Positions 34,166-43,165 of a DNA stretch of 57,329 nucleotides are shown one piece after another. A program made the translations under genes and the position numbers. The notes under the pieces were generated by a model. That model did no database searches. It was not told the DNA's origin and was given only the letters and a program-made list of their open reading frames with translations. The stretch covers positions 1 through 57,329 of the forward strand of contig JAVBXK010000055.1 in assembly GCA_030824555.1 (NCBI GenBank). The letters run 5' to 3'. This DNA is from a bacterium. GTDB lineage: Bacteria; Pseudomonadota; Gammaproteobacteria; Burkholderiales; Burkholderiaceae_C. The number at the start of each line of letters is the position of its first letter. The stretch's first letter is position 1.

Positions 34166-35158
34166 TCAGGCAGAAAGGCCGGCTTTGGCCAACCGGGCAT
34201 CCAGTCGGGCGGACACGCGTGCCAGGGCGGCATCGGCGTCGGCACCCAGGGCCATTTGGGCCACCGGCTGCAACGCCTTCACGGCACGGGCACGCCAGTG
34301 CGCAATCCAAGCTTGCAGTTGCGCTTTGTTCTCGGGGTTTTCGGCGGCGGCAATGCGCAGGCTGGCATCGACCCACTTGCTGCTGTCTTCAAACAACTCG
34401 GTCTGAAAGCGCGTGAGCAGCGACACGGTGGGGCCTGCCTGGGCGTTGAGCGCCTGGTCCACCTCGGTGTAGGCCAGGCCAAACAACATGGCATCCAGCG
34501 CAACGTGCTGGGCCACGAACAGTTCGAACCAGTCCTTCAGCACCAAGGTGTCTTCGACGTAGCGGCGCAGTTCTTGCCACTGCGGTTGGTCCATCCAGGC
34601 CTGTTTGGCCGCTTGCACTTCACCTTGGTCGCCCAGCACCAGGCCCATGCGGGTGAGGTACTGCGCCACGCCAAGCTGGTCCATGCCCTGGTACAGGCAA
34701 GGCTGCGTGATGGCGGTGCCGAAACCGTAGGCGCACATGGATGCACCGTTCATGTTGGCCCCCCAGGCCACATGGCGCAGCGGGATGTAGAAGTCCAACG
34801 CGGTGCGCTTGGCGGCATCGTCATAGGCATCAGCCAAGCCGCGTGTTTCCACGAAGTCAAAGTCGGCCTCTGCCGTTTCTTGCATCTTGGCGCGCGACGC
34901 GGTGTAGGCACCGTAATAGAACTGGCGCGGGTCTTTCAGCGCGTACCAGTCTTTCATGGTGATGGCGGTGCGCGTGGCATCGAAAATTTCGTGCTCCGGG
35001 TCCCAGGTGGGTCGGTAATGGAAGTTGGCCTCGGCTTGGAGGTCCATGGTCCCTTCCAGGTAGCGCGATGCTGACTTGTTGGGGCCAATGCGCGCGGCGA
35101 TGTGGTCAAACGTCTGGCGCAGCGGCTCGATCGTGACGGTGCGAAGGTCTATGTGCAT
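34166..35158 (-). CDS. dmpL: Phenol hydroxylase P1 (beta) subunit
   Basis: 330-residue beta subunit of the DmpLNO hydroxylase, related to the alpha subunit but without iron ligands. MHIDLRTVTIEPLRQTFDHIA, the SASRYLEGTMDLQAEANFHYRP region and RHVAWGANMNGASMCAYGFGTAITQ are family blocks. The frame extends to 35332 across dmpK, but ATG at 35158 has AAGGAGA upstream and gives the usual length. Long open frames on the opposite strand here are shadows. Confidence 0.96.
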   Translation of the reverse strand: MHIDLRTVTIEPLRQTFDHIAARIGPNKSASRYLEGTMDLQAEANFHYRPTWDPEHEIFDATRTAITMKDWYALKDPRQFYYGAYTASRAKMQETAEADFDFVETRGLADAYDDAAKRTALDFYIPLRHVAWGANMNGASMCAYGFGTAITQPCLYQGMDQLGVAQYLTRMGLVLGDQGEVQAAKQAWMDQPQWQELRRYVEDTLVLKDWFELFVAQHVALDAMLFGLAYTEVDQALNAQAGPTVSLLTRFQTELFEDSSKWVDASLRIAAAENPENKAQLQAWIAHWRARAVKALQPVAQMALGADADAALARVSARLDARLAKAGLSA

Positions 35159-35192
35159 GTGAACGTGTCTCCTTTTGGTTATGTGCCTGGGC

Positions 35193-35471
35193 TCAGGCTG
35201 GGTCGTCGTGACGGAGGCGCTGCTCGCGGGCGGCACGCAGGCTCCAGTCCCATTCCTGCTCTTGAATGTTTGGTGCGGGTTGCAAGCGGCCCTGGGTGGG
35301 CACCACGCCATGCATGGCACAAAACTCGTCAAACGCCACCTGGGCCATCAGCAACTCGACAAACAACTCAGGCTCGCCCACCGCAAACTCAAACTCGACC
35401 AGGCCGTTGGCATGCGTCTCGATGATTCGCACAAACTTGAGTTGGGGGTTGAAAGTGGGTGTGTTGCTCAT
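35193..35471 (-). CDS. dmpK: Phenol hydroxylase assembly protein P0
   Basis: 92-residue first gene product of the phenol operon. DmpK binds the hydroxylase and assists iron loading without taking part in turnover. Recognisable are FVRIIETHANGLVEFEFAVG and PELFVELLMAQVAFDEFCAMHGV. The ATG at 35471 (MSNTPTFNPQ) is chosen; the extension to 35519 would run into the promoter. Confidence 0.93.
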   Translation of the reverse strand: MSNTPTFNPQLKFVRIIETHANGLVEFEFAVGEPELFVELLMAQVAFDEFCAMHGVVPTQGRLQPAPNIQEQEWDWSLRAAREQRLRHDDPA

Positions 35472-35499
35472 GACTTGGCGGGTGTAACGGGGATGACTT

Positions 35500-35515
35500 C
35501 GCAAGTTGCTTGCCA
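35500..35515 (-). promoter_or_regulatory. Sigma-54 (-24/-12) promoter of the phenol operon
   Basis: On the minus strand this reads TGGCAAGCAACTTGCG. TGGCA and TTGC with ten bases between the invariant GG and GC fit the sigma-54 consensus TGGCAC-N5-TTGCW almost perfectly. Transcription should start near 35488, some 17 bases before the dmpK ATG. This matches the expected requirement of the DmpR-like activator encoded next door. Confidence 0.88.
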
Positions 35516-35524
35516 CCACTCGCA

Positions 35525-35548
35525 GAATCTCGATAAATATCGAGATTC
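35525..35548. promoter_or_regulatory. 24-base palindrome near the phenol promoter (candidate GntR operator)
   Basis: The ten-base arms GAATCTCGAT (35525-35534) and ATCGAGATTC (35539-35548) are exact inverted repeats around AAAT. It lies 10 bases upstream of the -24 element on the transcribed side of the activator sites. That position suits a repressor. The AATATCGA core recurs twice before dmpR. The GntR protein encoded after dmpR is the best candidate ligand (AphS represses a comparable operon in Comamonas testosteroni), but this is inference. Confidence 0.55.
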
Positions 35549-35655
35549 CAAGGGAAAACCCCTAATCAACCCATCGCACACATGCTCAAAACGGGCGCTT
35601 AACGCCACTTTCGAGGTCACTTGAAATCGTAAATTCATTCATAAACCACATGAAT

Positions 35656-35703
35656 TTGCTCATTTCAGGCATTCAAATTGGCCAAATTTCATCAAATGAT
35701 CAA
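35656..35703 (-). promoter_or_regulatory. Upstream activating sequences for a DmpR/XylR-type activator
   Basis: The stronger site at 35688-35703 reads, on the minus strand, TTGATCATTTGATGAA, very close to the XylR/DmpR consensus TTGATCAATTGATCAA. A weaker site, TTGCTCATTTCAGGCA on the plus strand (35656-35671), lies 32 bases away, about three helical turns, as in known paired sites. Their centres are roughly 175 and 207 bases upstream of the expected start. Confidence 0.65.
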
Positions 35704-35798
35704 ATTTTCAGATGAATATCGACTCCAAGACCTCCTTTGGCCTTCACTCTATTAATATCGAGAAAATGGCCGATCAGGCTATCAAAAGGTGATGCCCC

Positions 35799-37477
<1,679 letters not shown>

Positions 37478-37478
<1 letters not shown>

Positions 37479-38188
37479 TGTCCCCCCTCAAACAGCAAAT
37501 GGACACACCACCCGACACCGATGCCATCGCCCCGCGCACACTGGCCGAGCGTGCCTACCTGAGCCTGCGCCATGACGTGGTGTGCGGCAAACTCGCCCCA
37601 GGCGAACGCCTGCGGGTGGAGCACCTCAAAGACCAGTACCAGGTGGGCGCAGGCACCCTGCGCGAAGCGCTGTCGCTGCTGGTGTCGGACGCGCTGGTCA
37701 CCGCCGAAGGGCAGCGCGGGTTTCGGGTGGCCGCCATCTCGCTGGCCGACCTGGAAGACGTGACGAACACCCGCGTCATGCTCGAAACCGAAGCCCTGCG
37801 CCAGTCCATCCGCCGTGGCGATGCCCAATGGGAAGCCACGCTGCAAGCCAGCTACCAGCGCCTGACCCAAGCCGAAGGCCAGACTGACGGGCGGCAACAC
37901 CCCGAATGGGAACGCCGCAACAAGCACTTCCACGATGCCCTGATTGCCGCCTTCGACTCGCCTTGGAGCAAGTACATGCTGGCCATTCTGTACCGGCATG
38001 CCGAGCGCTACCGCAACATCAACTGGCGGCTGACCGCAGCCCACACCACCGAGCGCAATGTGCACCAGGAGCACGAAGCCATCTACCAGGCCGCCATCAA
38101 CCGCCAGGAAGCCCGTGCGGCCCTGGCGCTGGAGGCGCACATCCGTACCACGCACGACATCGTCAAGCTGCAAGCGCACATGAGCTGA
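37478..38188 (+). CDS. aphS: GntR-family (FadR/VanR) repressor, AphS-like
   Basis: 236-residue regulator with an N-terminal winged HTH (TLAERAYLSLRHDVVCGKLAPGERLRVEHLKDQY) and an FCD ligand domain (DALIAAFDSPWSKYMLAILYRHAERYR; HQEHEAIYQAAINR). The ATG at 37478 overlaps the dmpR stop, with TTGGAGG upstream, so the pair is translationally coupled. In Comamonas testosteroni TA441 a GntR protein (AphS) silences the phenol operon despite the presence of an AphR/DmpR activator; the gene arrangement here suggests the same double control. Gene symbol by analogy. Confidence 0.9.
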
Positions 38189-38257
38189 AGGCCTGACAAC
38201 TACCGCAACACACATGGCCCGGCGCGTTGCTACCACGGCGGCACACGGCTGGGGCCC

Positions 38258-39427
38258 TCAACGGTGGTCAAACGCGTCGGGGCTCAGGGCAAACTCGCTA
38301 CCCATGTGGGCTTGCACCATCCTGGCCGCTATGCGCCGCGCTGCGGCATCGACCATGCTGAAGTGGTTGAACCCCGCAGCCTCCAGGCAATGCACCTGCG
38401 GGTTTTTGGCGGCTGCGGCGCACAGCTCGTGCAGGCTGTCGGTGTTGCCATTGTCCTTGCCTTCCATCAGGTAGGTGGGCCGGGTGATGCCGTGCAACCA
38501 GTGAACGGGTGAGCGCAACTTGGCCTCCATGGGTGGCAGCAGCTTGAAGTCAATGGGCACCACGTTGGGTCCATAGCCCCGCACATCGGCCGCCGGGCCC
38601 AGTGCAAACACTGCCCGAAAATCCCCGCCCGCCTCCGCTGCGAGCAATGCCAATGTGCCACCCGTGCTGTGCCCACCCAGGTAAACGTGGGCCGGGTCCA
38701 CCTGCGGCAACCGCGCCAACGCCTGGGCCGCAGCCAGCACATCGTCCACCTCGCCATAGAAAAACTGCTTGTGCCCACCCGCTGCGTTGCCACCACGCAG
38801 CACGGGGAACATCATGACCACGCCTGCGAGACGAAAGGCGCTGGCCGTCTGGTCGTTGGCGGGTGGGCCCGGGGTCCAGAAATTGTCCAGCGAGTTGGTG
38901 TCGCCACCGGTCAGCCACAGAATGGCAGGGTTGCGCTTGCCGTCTCGGGTGGCGGGGGTGACGAAGGCGGGCAGCTTCTGGCCGTTGGCATTGGTGTAGT
39001 CCATCCGGACAAATTCGGTGTCGGGCGGGTTGGGCAACGGCAGCGGCCACACGTCAGCGTAGGCCACCTGGGTGGCAAACCCTTTGCGGGCCTCGGCCAG
39101 TGTCATGGTGGCCAGCCGCGCCTGGGCCGCCTGGTCTGCGCGGGCTTTGTCGGCCTGCGCTGCCTGTGCGGCCTGCCAGGCCTTCTTCTGCGTCTGAGCG
39201 GCCTGGAACGAGGCCTTGTCGATGCAGTCGTACTGGCGGTTGATGTTGTACCCGTCTTCCATGGCCTGGTTGCGGGCCTGTGCCGTGCGGAGTGCGCCAC
39301 TCTCGCAAGCTGCCGCCATCTCCGGGCTGGACACTCGCCCTGGTGCCGTGCTGCGTTTGAACGCACCCGCCACCAGCATCACGCCCAGCAGCACCCCCAG
39401 CAAGGCCATGGCTGATTTGCTGACCAT
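38258..39427 (-). CDS. Membrane-anchored alpha/beta hydrolase (prolyl-oligopeptidase-like)
   Basis: 389-residue protein. An N-terminal hydrophobic helix (MALLGVLLGVMLVAGAF) should anchor it in the inner membrane with the catalytic part outside. An Ala/Gln-rich probable coiled coil (~75-110) precedes the hydrolase domain with nucleophile GGHSTGGTLALL, candidate Asp in LMEGKDNGNTD and His in GFNHFSMV. The ATG at 39427 follows AAGGAG; the longer frame to 39472 is not used. It is convergent with aphS. Its substrate cannot be inferred. Confidence 0.85.
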   Translation of the reverse strand: MVSKSAMALLGVLLGVMLVAGAFKRSTAPGRVSSPEMAAACESGALRTAQARNQAMEDGYNINRQYDCIDKASFQAAQTQKKAWQAAQAAQADKARADQAAQARLATMTLAEARKGFATQVAYADVWPLPLPNPPDTEFVRMDYTNANGQKLPAFVTPATRDGKRNPAILWLTGGDTNSLDNFWTPGPPANDQTASAFRLAGVVMMFPVLRGGNAAGGHKQFFYGEVDDVLAAAQALARLPQVDPAHVYLGGHSTGGTLALLAAEAGGDFRAVFALGPAADVRGYGPNVVPIDFKLLPPMEAKLRSPVHWLHGITRPTYLMEGKDNGNTDSLHELCAAAAKNPQVHCLEAAGFNHFSMVDAAARRIAARMVQAHMGSEFALSPDAFDHR

Positions 39428-39527
39428 GCACCACTCCTTCCAGAACAGGTTGCAAAAATGAACCGCAGGCATTGTCGTGGGTGCCTTCCATGCGGGTTGT
39501 CAGCAAAGCATCAGCATGCATGCCGTA

Positions 39528-39541
39528 TTCTGTATACAGAA
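39528..39541. promoter_or_regulatory. 14-base palindromic operator before a GntR gene
   Basis: TTCTGTATACAGAA is a perfect palindrome centred ten bases or so before the start region of the GntR gene at 39552. FadR-subfamily GntR proteins commonly bind such short symmetric sites containing T-G-T-A-x-A-C-A and regulate themselves, so an autoregulatory operator is likely. Confidence 0.55.
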
Positions 39542-39551
39542 CTCATCACCC

Positions 39552-40268
39552 ATGAACACCACTCTGCCCCGCCTTGACACGGCCCCCGATCTGGTCGAAC
39601 AGGTCTACCGCCGCCTGCTGGACGCCATCAGCGATGGCAGCATGCCCCCTGGCATGCGGCTCACGCAGGAAGACGTGGCCGAGCAGCTGGCCGTGTCGCG
39701 CCAACCCGTGCTGCAGGCGTTGCGCCAATTGAAAAGCGACGGGTTGGTGCAGGATGCTCCGGGCCAGCACGGCCACAAGGGACGCGGTGTGCTGGTCGCC
39801 CCGCTGGATGGCGTGCTGATTGCACACATGTACCAGGTGCGCGGCGCACTCGACACGCTGGCCGCACAACTGGCCGCGCAAGCCCGAGCCACCATAGACC
39901 CCGCGCTGATCAGCCAGGGCCGCACCGCCGCCGCAGGCACCGACGTGGCCGCCATGATGAATGCCGACTTGGCTTTCCACCGCGCCATCTATCAGGCCAG
40001 CGGCAACCCGCTGATCGAAGCCAGCGCGCTGCTGCACTGGGCCCACATACGCCGCGCCATGGGCGAGTCGCTGCGCCAGGGCACGCTGCGCGCCACCGTG
40101 TGGGACGAACACGCGGCCATTGCCCAGGCCATTGCCGATGGCGACGTGGCCCGCGTGGGCCAGCTGGTCACCCGGCACTGCCAGCAAGCCAGTGCCAACC
40201 TGACCCACATGCTGGCCCGAGGTGTGCTGACACCAACGGCCCACCCCATCAACTCCGTGGTTCCATGA
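39552..40268 (+). CDS. GntR-family transcriptional regulator (FCD domain)
   Basis: 238-residue regulator: winged HTH (PDLVEQVYRRLLDAISDGSMPPGMRLTQEDVAEQLAVSRQPVLQALRQL) followed by an FCD domain with metal/ligand His residues in DLAFHRAIY and RHCQQA. The start at 39552 (MNTTLPRL) is placed after the palindrome; the frame opens earlier at 39477. It is only ~100 bases upstream of the dehydrogenase gene and most likely controls it. Effector unknown, presumably an organic acid. Confidence 0.9.
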   Translation: MNTTLPRLDTAPDLVEQVYRRLLDAISDGSMPPGMRLTQEDVAEQLAVSRQPVLQALRQLKSDGLVQDAPGQHGHKGRGVLVAPLDGVLIAHMYQVRGALDTLAAQLAAQARATIDPALISQGRTAAAGTDVAAMMNADLAFHRAIYQASGNPLIEASALLHWAHIRRAMGESLRQGTLRATVWDEHAAIAQAIADGDVARVGQLVTRHCQQASANLTHMLARGVLTPTAHPINSVVP

Positions 40269-40364
40269 ACCACTTGCACGCGGTCATTTGCACACGGGTG
40301 CAATGACCGCGTGATTTTTATACCTTTTAGGCATCCATCACTTTTCTGTATTGAATAGTTTGCT

Positions 40365-41267
40365 ATGACAGATATATCATTGTTCTCCCCCGAATCTACG
40401 GTCATCGCACTGCTGGGCATTGGCATGATGGGCACACCCATGGCCCGCCGCCTGTGTGCGGCCGGGTACCGGGTGCACGTCTGGAACCGGACACCTGCCA
40501 AGGCCGAAGCACTGCAAGCCCACGGTGCCGTCGCGTTCAATCAGCCTGCCGATGCGGTGCGGGGTGCCCAACTGGTGATCACCATGCTGCAAGACGGCCC
40601 AGCTGTGGAAAACGTGCTGTTCAAGCAAGGGACCACAGTCGGCCTGCAACCCGGCACGCTGGTGGTGGACATGTCTTCCATACAGCCACGCGAGGCGCGT
40701 GACCATGCCGCCCGCCTGGCCGCCCTGTCGGTCGACTGTCTGGACGCACCGGTATCCGGTGGCACGGTGGGGGCCGAGGCGGGCACGCTGGCCATCATGG
40801 CCGGTGGCCGACTGGCCGATTTCGAACGTGCACGCCCCGTGCTGCAGGTGCTGGGCCGTCCCACGCATGTGGGCCCCATGGGGTCGGGCCAGCTCGCCAA
40901 GCTGGCCAACCAGATGATCGTGGGCATCACCATCGGCGCCGTGGCCGAAGCGCTGCTGTTCGCCGCGCGGGGCGGCGCCGACATGGGCAAGGTGCGCGAG
41001 GCCATTTCGGGCGGGTTTGCCGAAAGCCGTGTGCTGCAAGTGCACGGTCAGCGCATGGTGGAGCGCGATTTTGCCAAACGTGCCGCCGTCACGGTGCAAC
41101 TGAAAGACATGCGCAACGCCATGGCCACCGCCCACGAAACCGGGTTCGAAGCCCCCATCACACAGCTGTTTGCGCAGCTGTTCGAGCAGGCCGCCGAGCA
41201 CGGCCTGGGTGACCTGGACCACGCAGCCCTGTTTGTCGAACTGGCCAGCCGCAACGGCATGAGCTGA
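40365..41267 (+). CDS. 3-hydroxyisobutyrate dehydrogenase / tartronate semialdehyde reductase-like
   Basis: 300-residue beta-hydroxyacid dehydrogenase. The NAD(P)-binding GIGMMGTPMARRL is followed by the substrate-binding DAPVSGGTVGAEAGTLAIMAGG and the catalytic Lys179 in GSGQLAKLANQM. The family covers 3-hydroxyisobutyrate, 2-hydroxy-3-oxopropionate (GarR) and related acids, and these cannot be separated here. Preceded by its probable GntR regulator. Confidence 0.9.
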   Translation: MTDISLFSPESTVIALLGIGMMGTPMARRLCAAGYRVHVWNRTPAKAEALQAHGAVAFNQPADAVRGAQLVITMLQDGPAVENVLFKQGTTVGLQPGTLVVDMSSIQPREARDHAARLAALSVDCLDAPVSGGTVGAEAGTLAIMAGGRLADFERARPVLQVLGRPTHVGPMGSGQLAKLANQMIVGITIGAVAEALLFAARGGADMGKVREAISGGFAESRVLQVHGQRMVERDFAKRAAVTVQLKDMRNAMATAHETGFEAPITQLFAQLFEQAAEHGLGDLDHAALFVELASRNGMS

Positions 41268-41403
41268 CCATCTGGCGCCGTGAGCCGCGTCGCGCGGATA
41301 GCACAAACATCAATACCCCATGTCATGTGTGGTTTGGTATGCTGGCGCACATGCCCAACAGCGTGCACAGCCTCCCAACCCCTCCTACCTTGACAGGCCA
41401 CCC

Positions 41404-43095
41404 ATGAACCGCCTGGACCCCGGCATTGCCGACTGCAAAGCTCTCGTGGTCGATGGCAACCCCACCTCGCGCAGCACCATCGTGGCGCAGCTGCGTGACT
41501 ACGGGCTGGGTGAAGTCGCACAGGCGAGCCGCCCGACAGACGCACGGCGCATGTTGGAATTCAGAGAGTTCGACATCGTGCTGTGCGAACAACGCTTTCC
41601 CGACACCACGTACTCCGGCCAAGAGCTGCTGGACGACCTGCGCCGCGCACAGCTGTTGCCGTTTTCCACCGTGTTCGTCATGCTGACAGGCGAGGCCAGT
41701 TACGCCCAGGTGGCCGAAGCGGCCGAGTCTGCCCTAGACAGCTACATGCTCAAACCCCACACGGCAGCGGCCTTGGGCCACCGGCTCAAGCATGCACGGC
41801 ACCGCAAAAAGGTGCTCAGCCCCATTTTTGAAGCCATCGAGGCGAGCGAGTTCGAAGCCGCTGCCAAGTTGTGCCTGGAGCGCTACAGCACGAAGCAGCA
41901 CTATTGGTTATATGCCGCGCGCATCGGGGCCGAATTGCTGCTGCGGCTGGAGCGCCCGGCAGAGGCGCAGAAGCTGTTTCAAAGCATCCTGGCCACACAA
42001 GCGCTGCCTTGGGCCAAATTGGGCGTGGCACGGGCCGAGCTGGAAACCGGTCAACCCAACGCGGCCATGATGACACTGGAAAGCCTGTCGGCCGAGCAGC
42101 CCGGTTTTGCCGATGCCTACGACGTGATGGGCCGCATTCACGTGGAGCAAGGCAACTTCGAACAGGCACTGGCCGTGTTCCGCCAGGCCTGCGAGATCAC
42201 CCCCAGCTCCATCGCGCGGCTGCAAAAGCGCGGCATGCTGGCGTTTTACATGGGCGAAAAAGAAGAAGCGGCCAAGGCACTTGACCGTGCCACGCTGCTG
42301 GGGTTGTCATCCAAAATGTTTGACTACCAGTCACTCATGCTGCTGACGTTCGCCCGCTACCAGATGCGCGACACACAAGGCGTGAAGCGCTGCATCGACC
42401 AGCTGCAGATTGCACTGGAGAAGCGTGACTACGCACCCCGCCTCAAACGCTTCAAAGCGGTGGGTCAAACACTGCTGCTGTTGCTGAACAGGCAGGTGGC
42501 GGCGGTGGTGGCTGACATCAAGCAGCACGCGGTGGAGCTGCGCGACCCCGGCTTCGATGCCGAAGCCGCATGCAATTTCGTGTCGCTGCTGTCAGAAGTG
42601 ACACTGGCCGAGTTGTCGCTGGATGCATCTGCAAGCTGGGTCGACACGTTGGCACTGCGCTTTTGCTCGACCCGCAGTGTCACCGAACTGATGGCAGGTG
42701 CCGCCATGCGCCACCCACCGTTTGTCACACAGATGCACGACGGGCACCGCCGCATCGGCGAGCTGGCCCAGCAAGCCATGTCACACGCCATCGCAGGCAA
42801 CCCGCGCGCTGCTGTGAAGGCGCTGATCACCCATGGCGGCCAGACCCTGAACACAAAACTGATGGACATTGCGCGCCTGACGCTGCAACGCCACCAAGGG
42901 AAAATTGACAATGCAGCGGAGTTGCAAGACATGGTGCAAACCATGTTGGCACAGTACGCACCGTCCAGTGCCGCCCCTCCGCTGGGCTCCAGTGGCCGCA
43001 GCGCGGGTGGTCTGTCGCTGCGCACATCGGCCGACGTGCAAGCCGAGGCCGCTGCAGCCAAGGCGGCAGCGGAAAAAGAAACCGACACCGACTGA
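41404..43095 (+). CDS. Pseudo-receiver / TPR protein
   Basis: 563-residue protein. Residues ~8-130 form a CheY-like receiver (CKALVVDGNPTSRSTIVAQL; MLTGEA; SYMLKPHT), but the strand that should carry the phospho-acceptor Asp reads IVLCEQRF, with Glu at that position. Asp in VVDG and Lys in LKPH are kept. The rest is TPR-like (PGFADAYDVMGRIHVEQGNFEQALAVFRQACEI). The C-terminus is Ala/Glu-rich. This resembles the Burkholderiales response-regulator/TPR proteins of uncertain function. A phosphomimetic, constitutively active receiver is possible. The ATG at 41404 is chosen over upstream codons. Confidence 0.85.
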   Translation: MNRLDPGIADCKALVVDGNPTSRSTIVAQLRDYGLGEVAQASRPTDARRMLEFREFDIVLCEQRFPDTTYSGQELLDDLRRAQLLPFSTVFVMLTGEASYAQVAEAAESALDSYMLKPHTAAALGHRLKHARHRKKVLSPIFEAIEASEFEAAAKLCLERYSTKQHYWLYAARIGAELLLRLERPAEAQKLFQSILATQALPWAKLGVARAELETGQPNAAMMTLESLSAEQPGFADAYDVMGRIHVEQGNFEQALAVFRQACEITPSSIARLQKRGMLAFYMGEKEEAAKALDRATLLGLSSKMFDYQSLMLLTFARYQMRDTQGVKRCIDQLQIALEKRDYAPRLKRFKAVGQTLLLLLNRQVAAVVADIKQHAVELRDPGFDAEAACNFVSLLSEVTLAELSLDASASWVDTLALRFCSTRSVTELMAGAAMRHPPFVTQMHDGHRRIGELAQQAMSHAIAGNPRAAVKALITHGGQTLNTKLMDIARLTLQRHQGKIDNAAELQDMVQTMLAQYAPSSAAPPLGSSGRSAGGLSLRTSADVQAEAAAAKAAAEKETDTD

Positions 43096-43118
43096 CCTGC
43101 ACTGGCTGGGCTGAAAAT

Positions 43119-43146
43119 AAAACAGGGCCCATCAGGGCCCTGTCAG
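43119..43146 (-). terminator. Terminator after the DEAD-box helicase gene
   Basis: The nine-base arms ACAGGGCCC (43122-43130) and GGGCCCTGT (43135-43143) pair around ATCA. On the minus strand the stem is followed by TTTTATTTT, so it should terminate the helicase transcript. It could also act weakly for the opposing TPR gene. Confidence 0.8.
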
Positions 43147-43165
43147 TTCAACTTACCAGCCTGTT

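Larger units (their letters stand above)
35472..35798. other. Divergent regulatory region between dmpK and dmpR
   Basis: 327 bases with no gene. From left to right they hold the dmpK leader, a sigma-54 promoter (minus strand), a 24-base palindrome, A/T-rich DNA that could take IHF, two 16-base activator-like sites at 35656-35671 and 35688-35703, and two more AATATCGA half-sites (35715-35722, 35754-35761) before dmpR. Confidence 0.8.

Noticed and set aside
33317-35074. 585-codon plus-strand frame across the phenol hydroxylase genes
   Set aside because: Antisense to dmpN, dmpM and dmpL, all of which are recognised members of the phenol hydroxylase complex.
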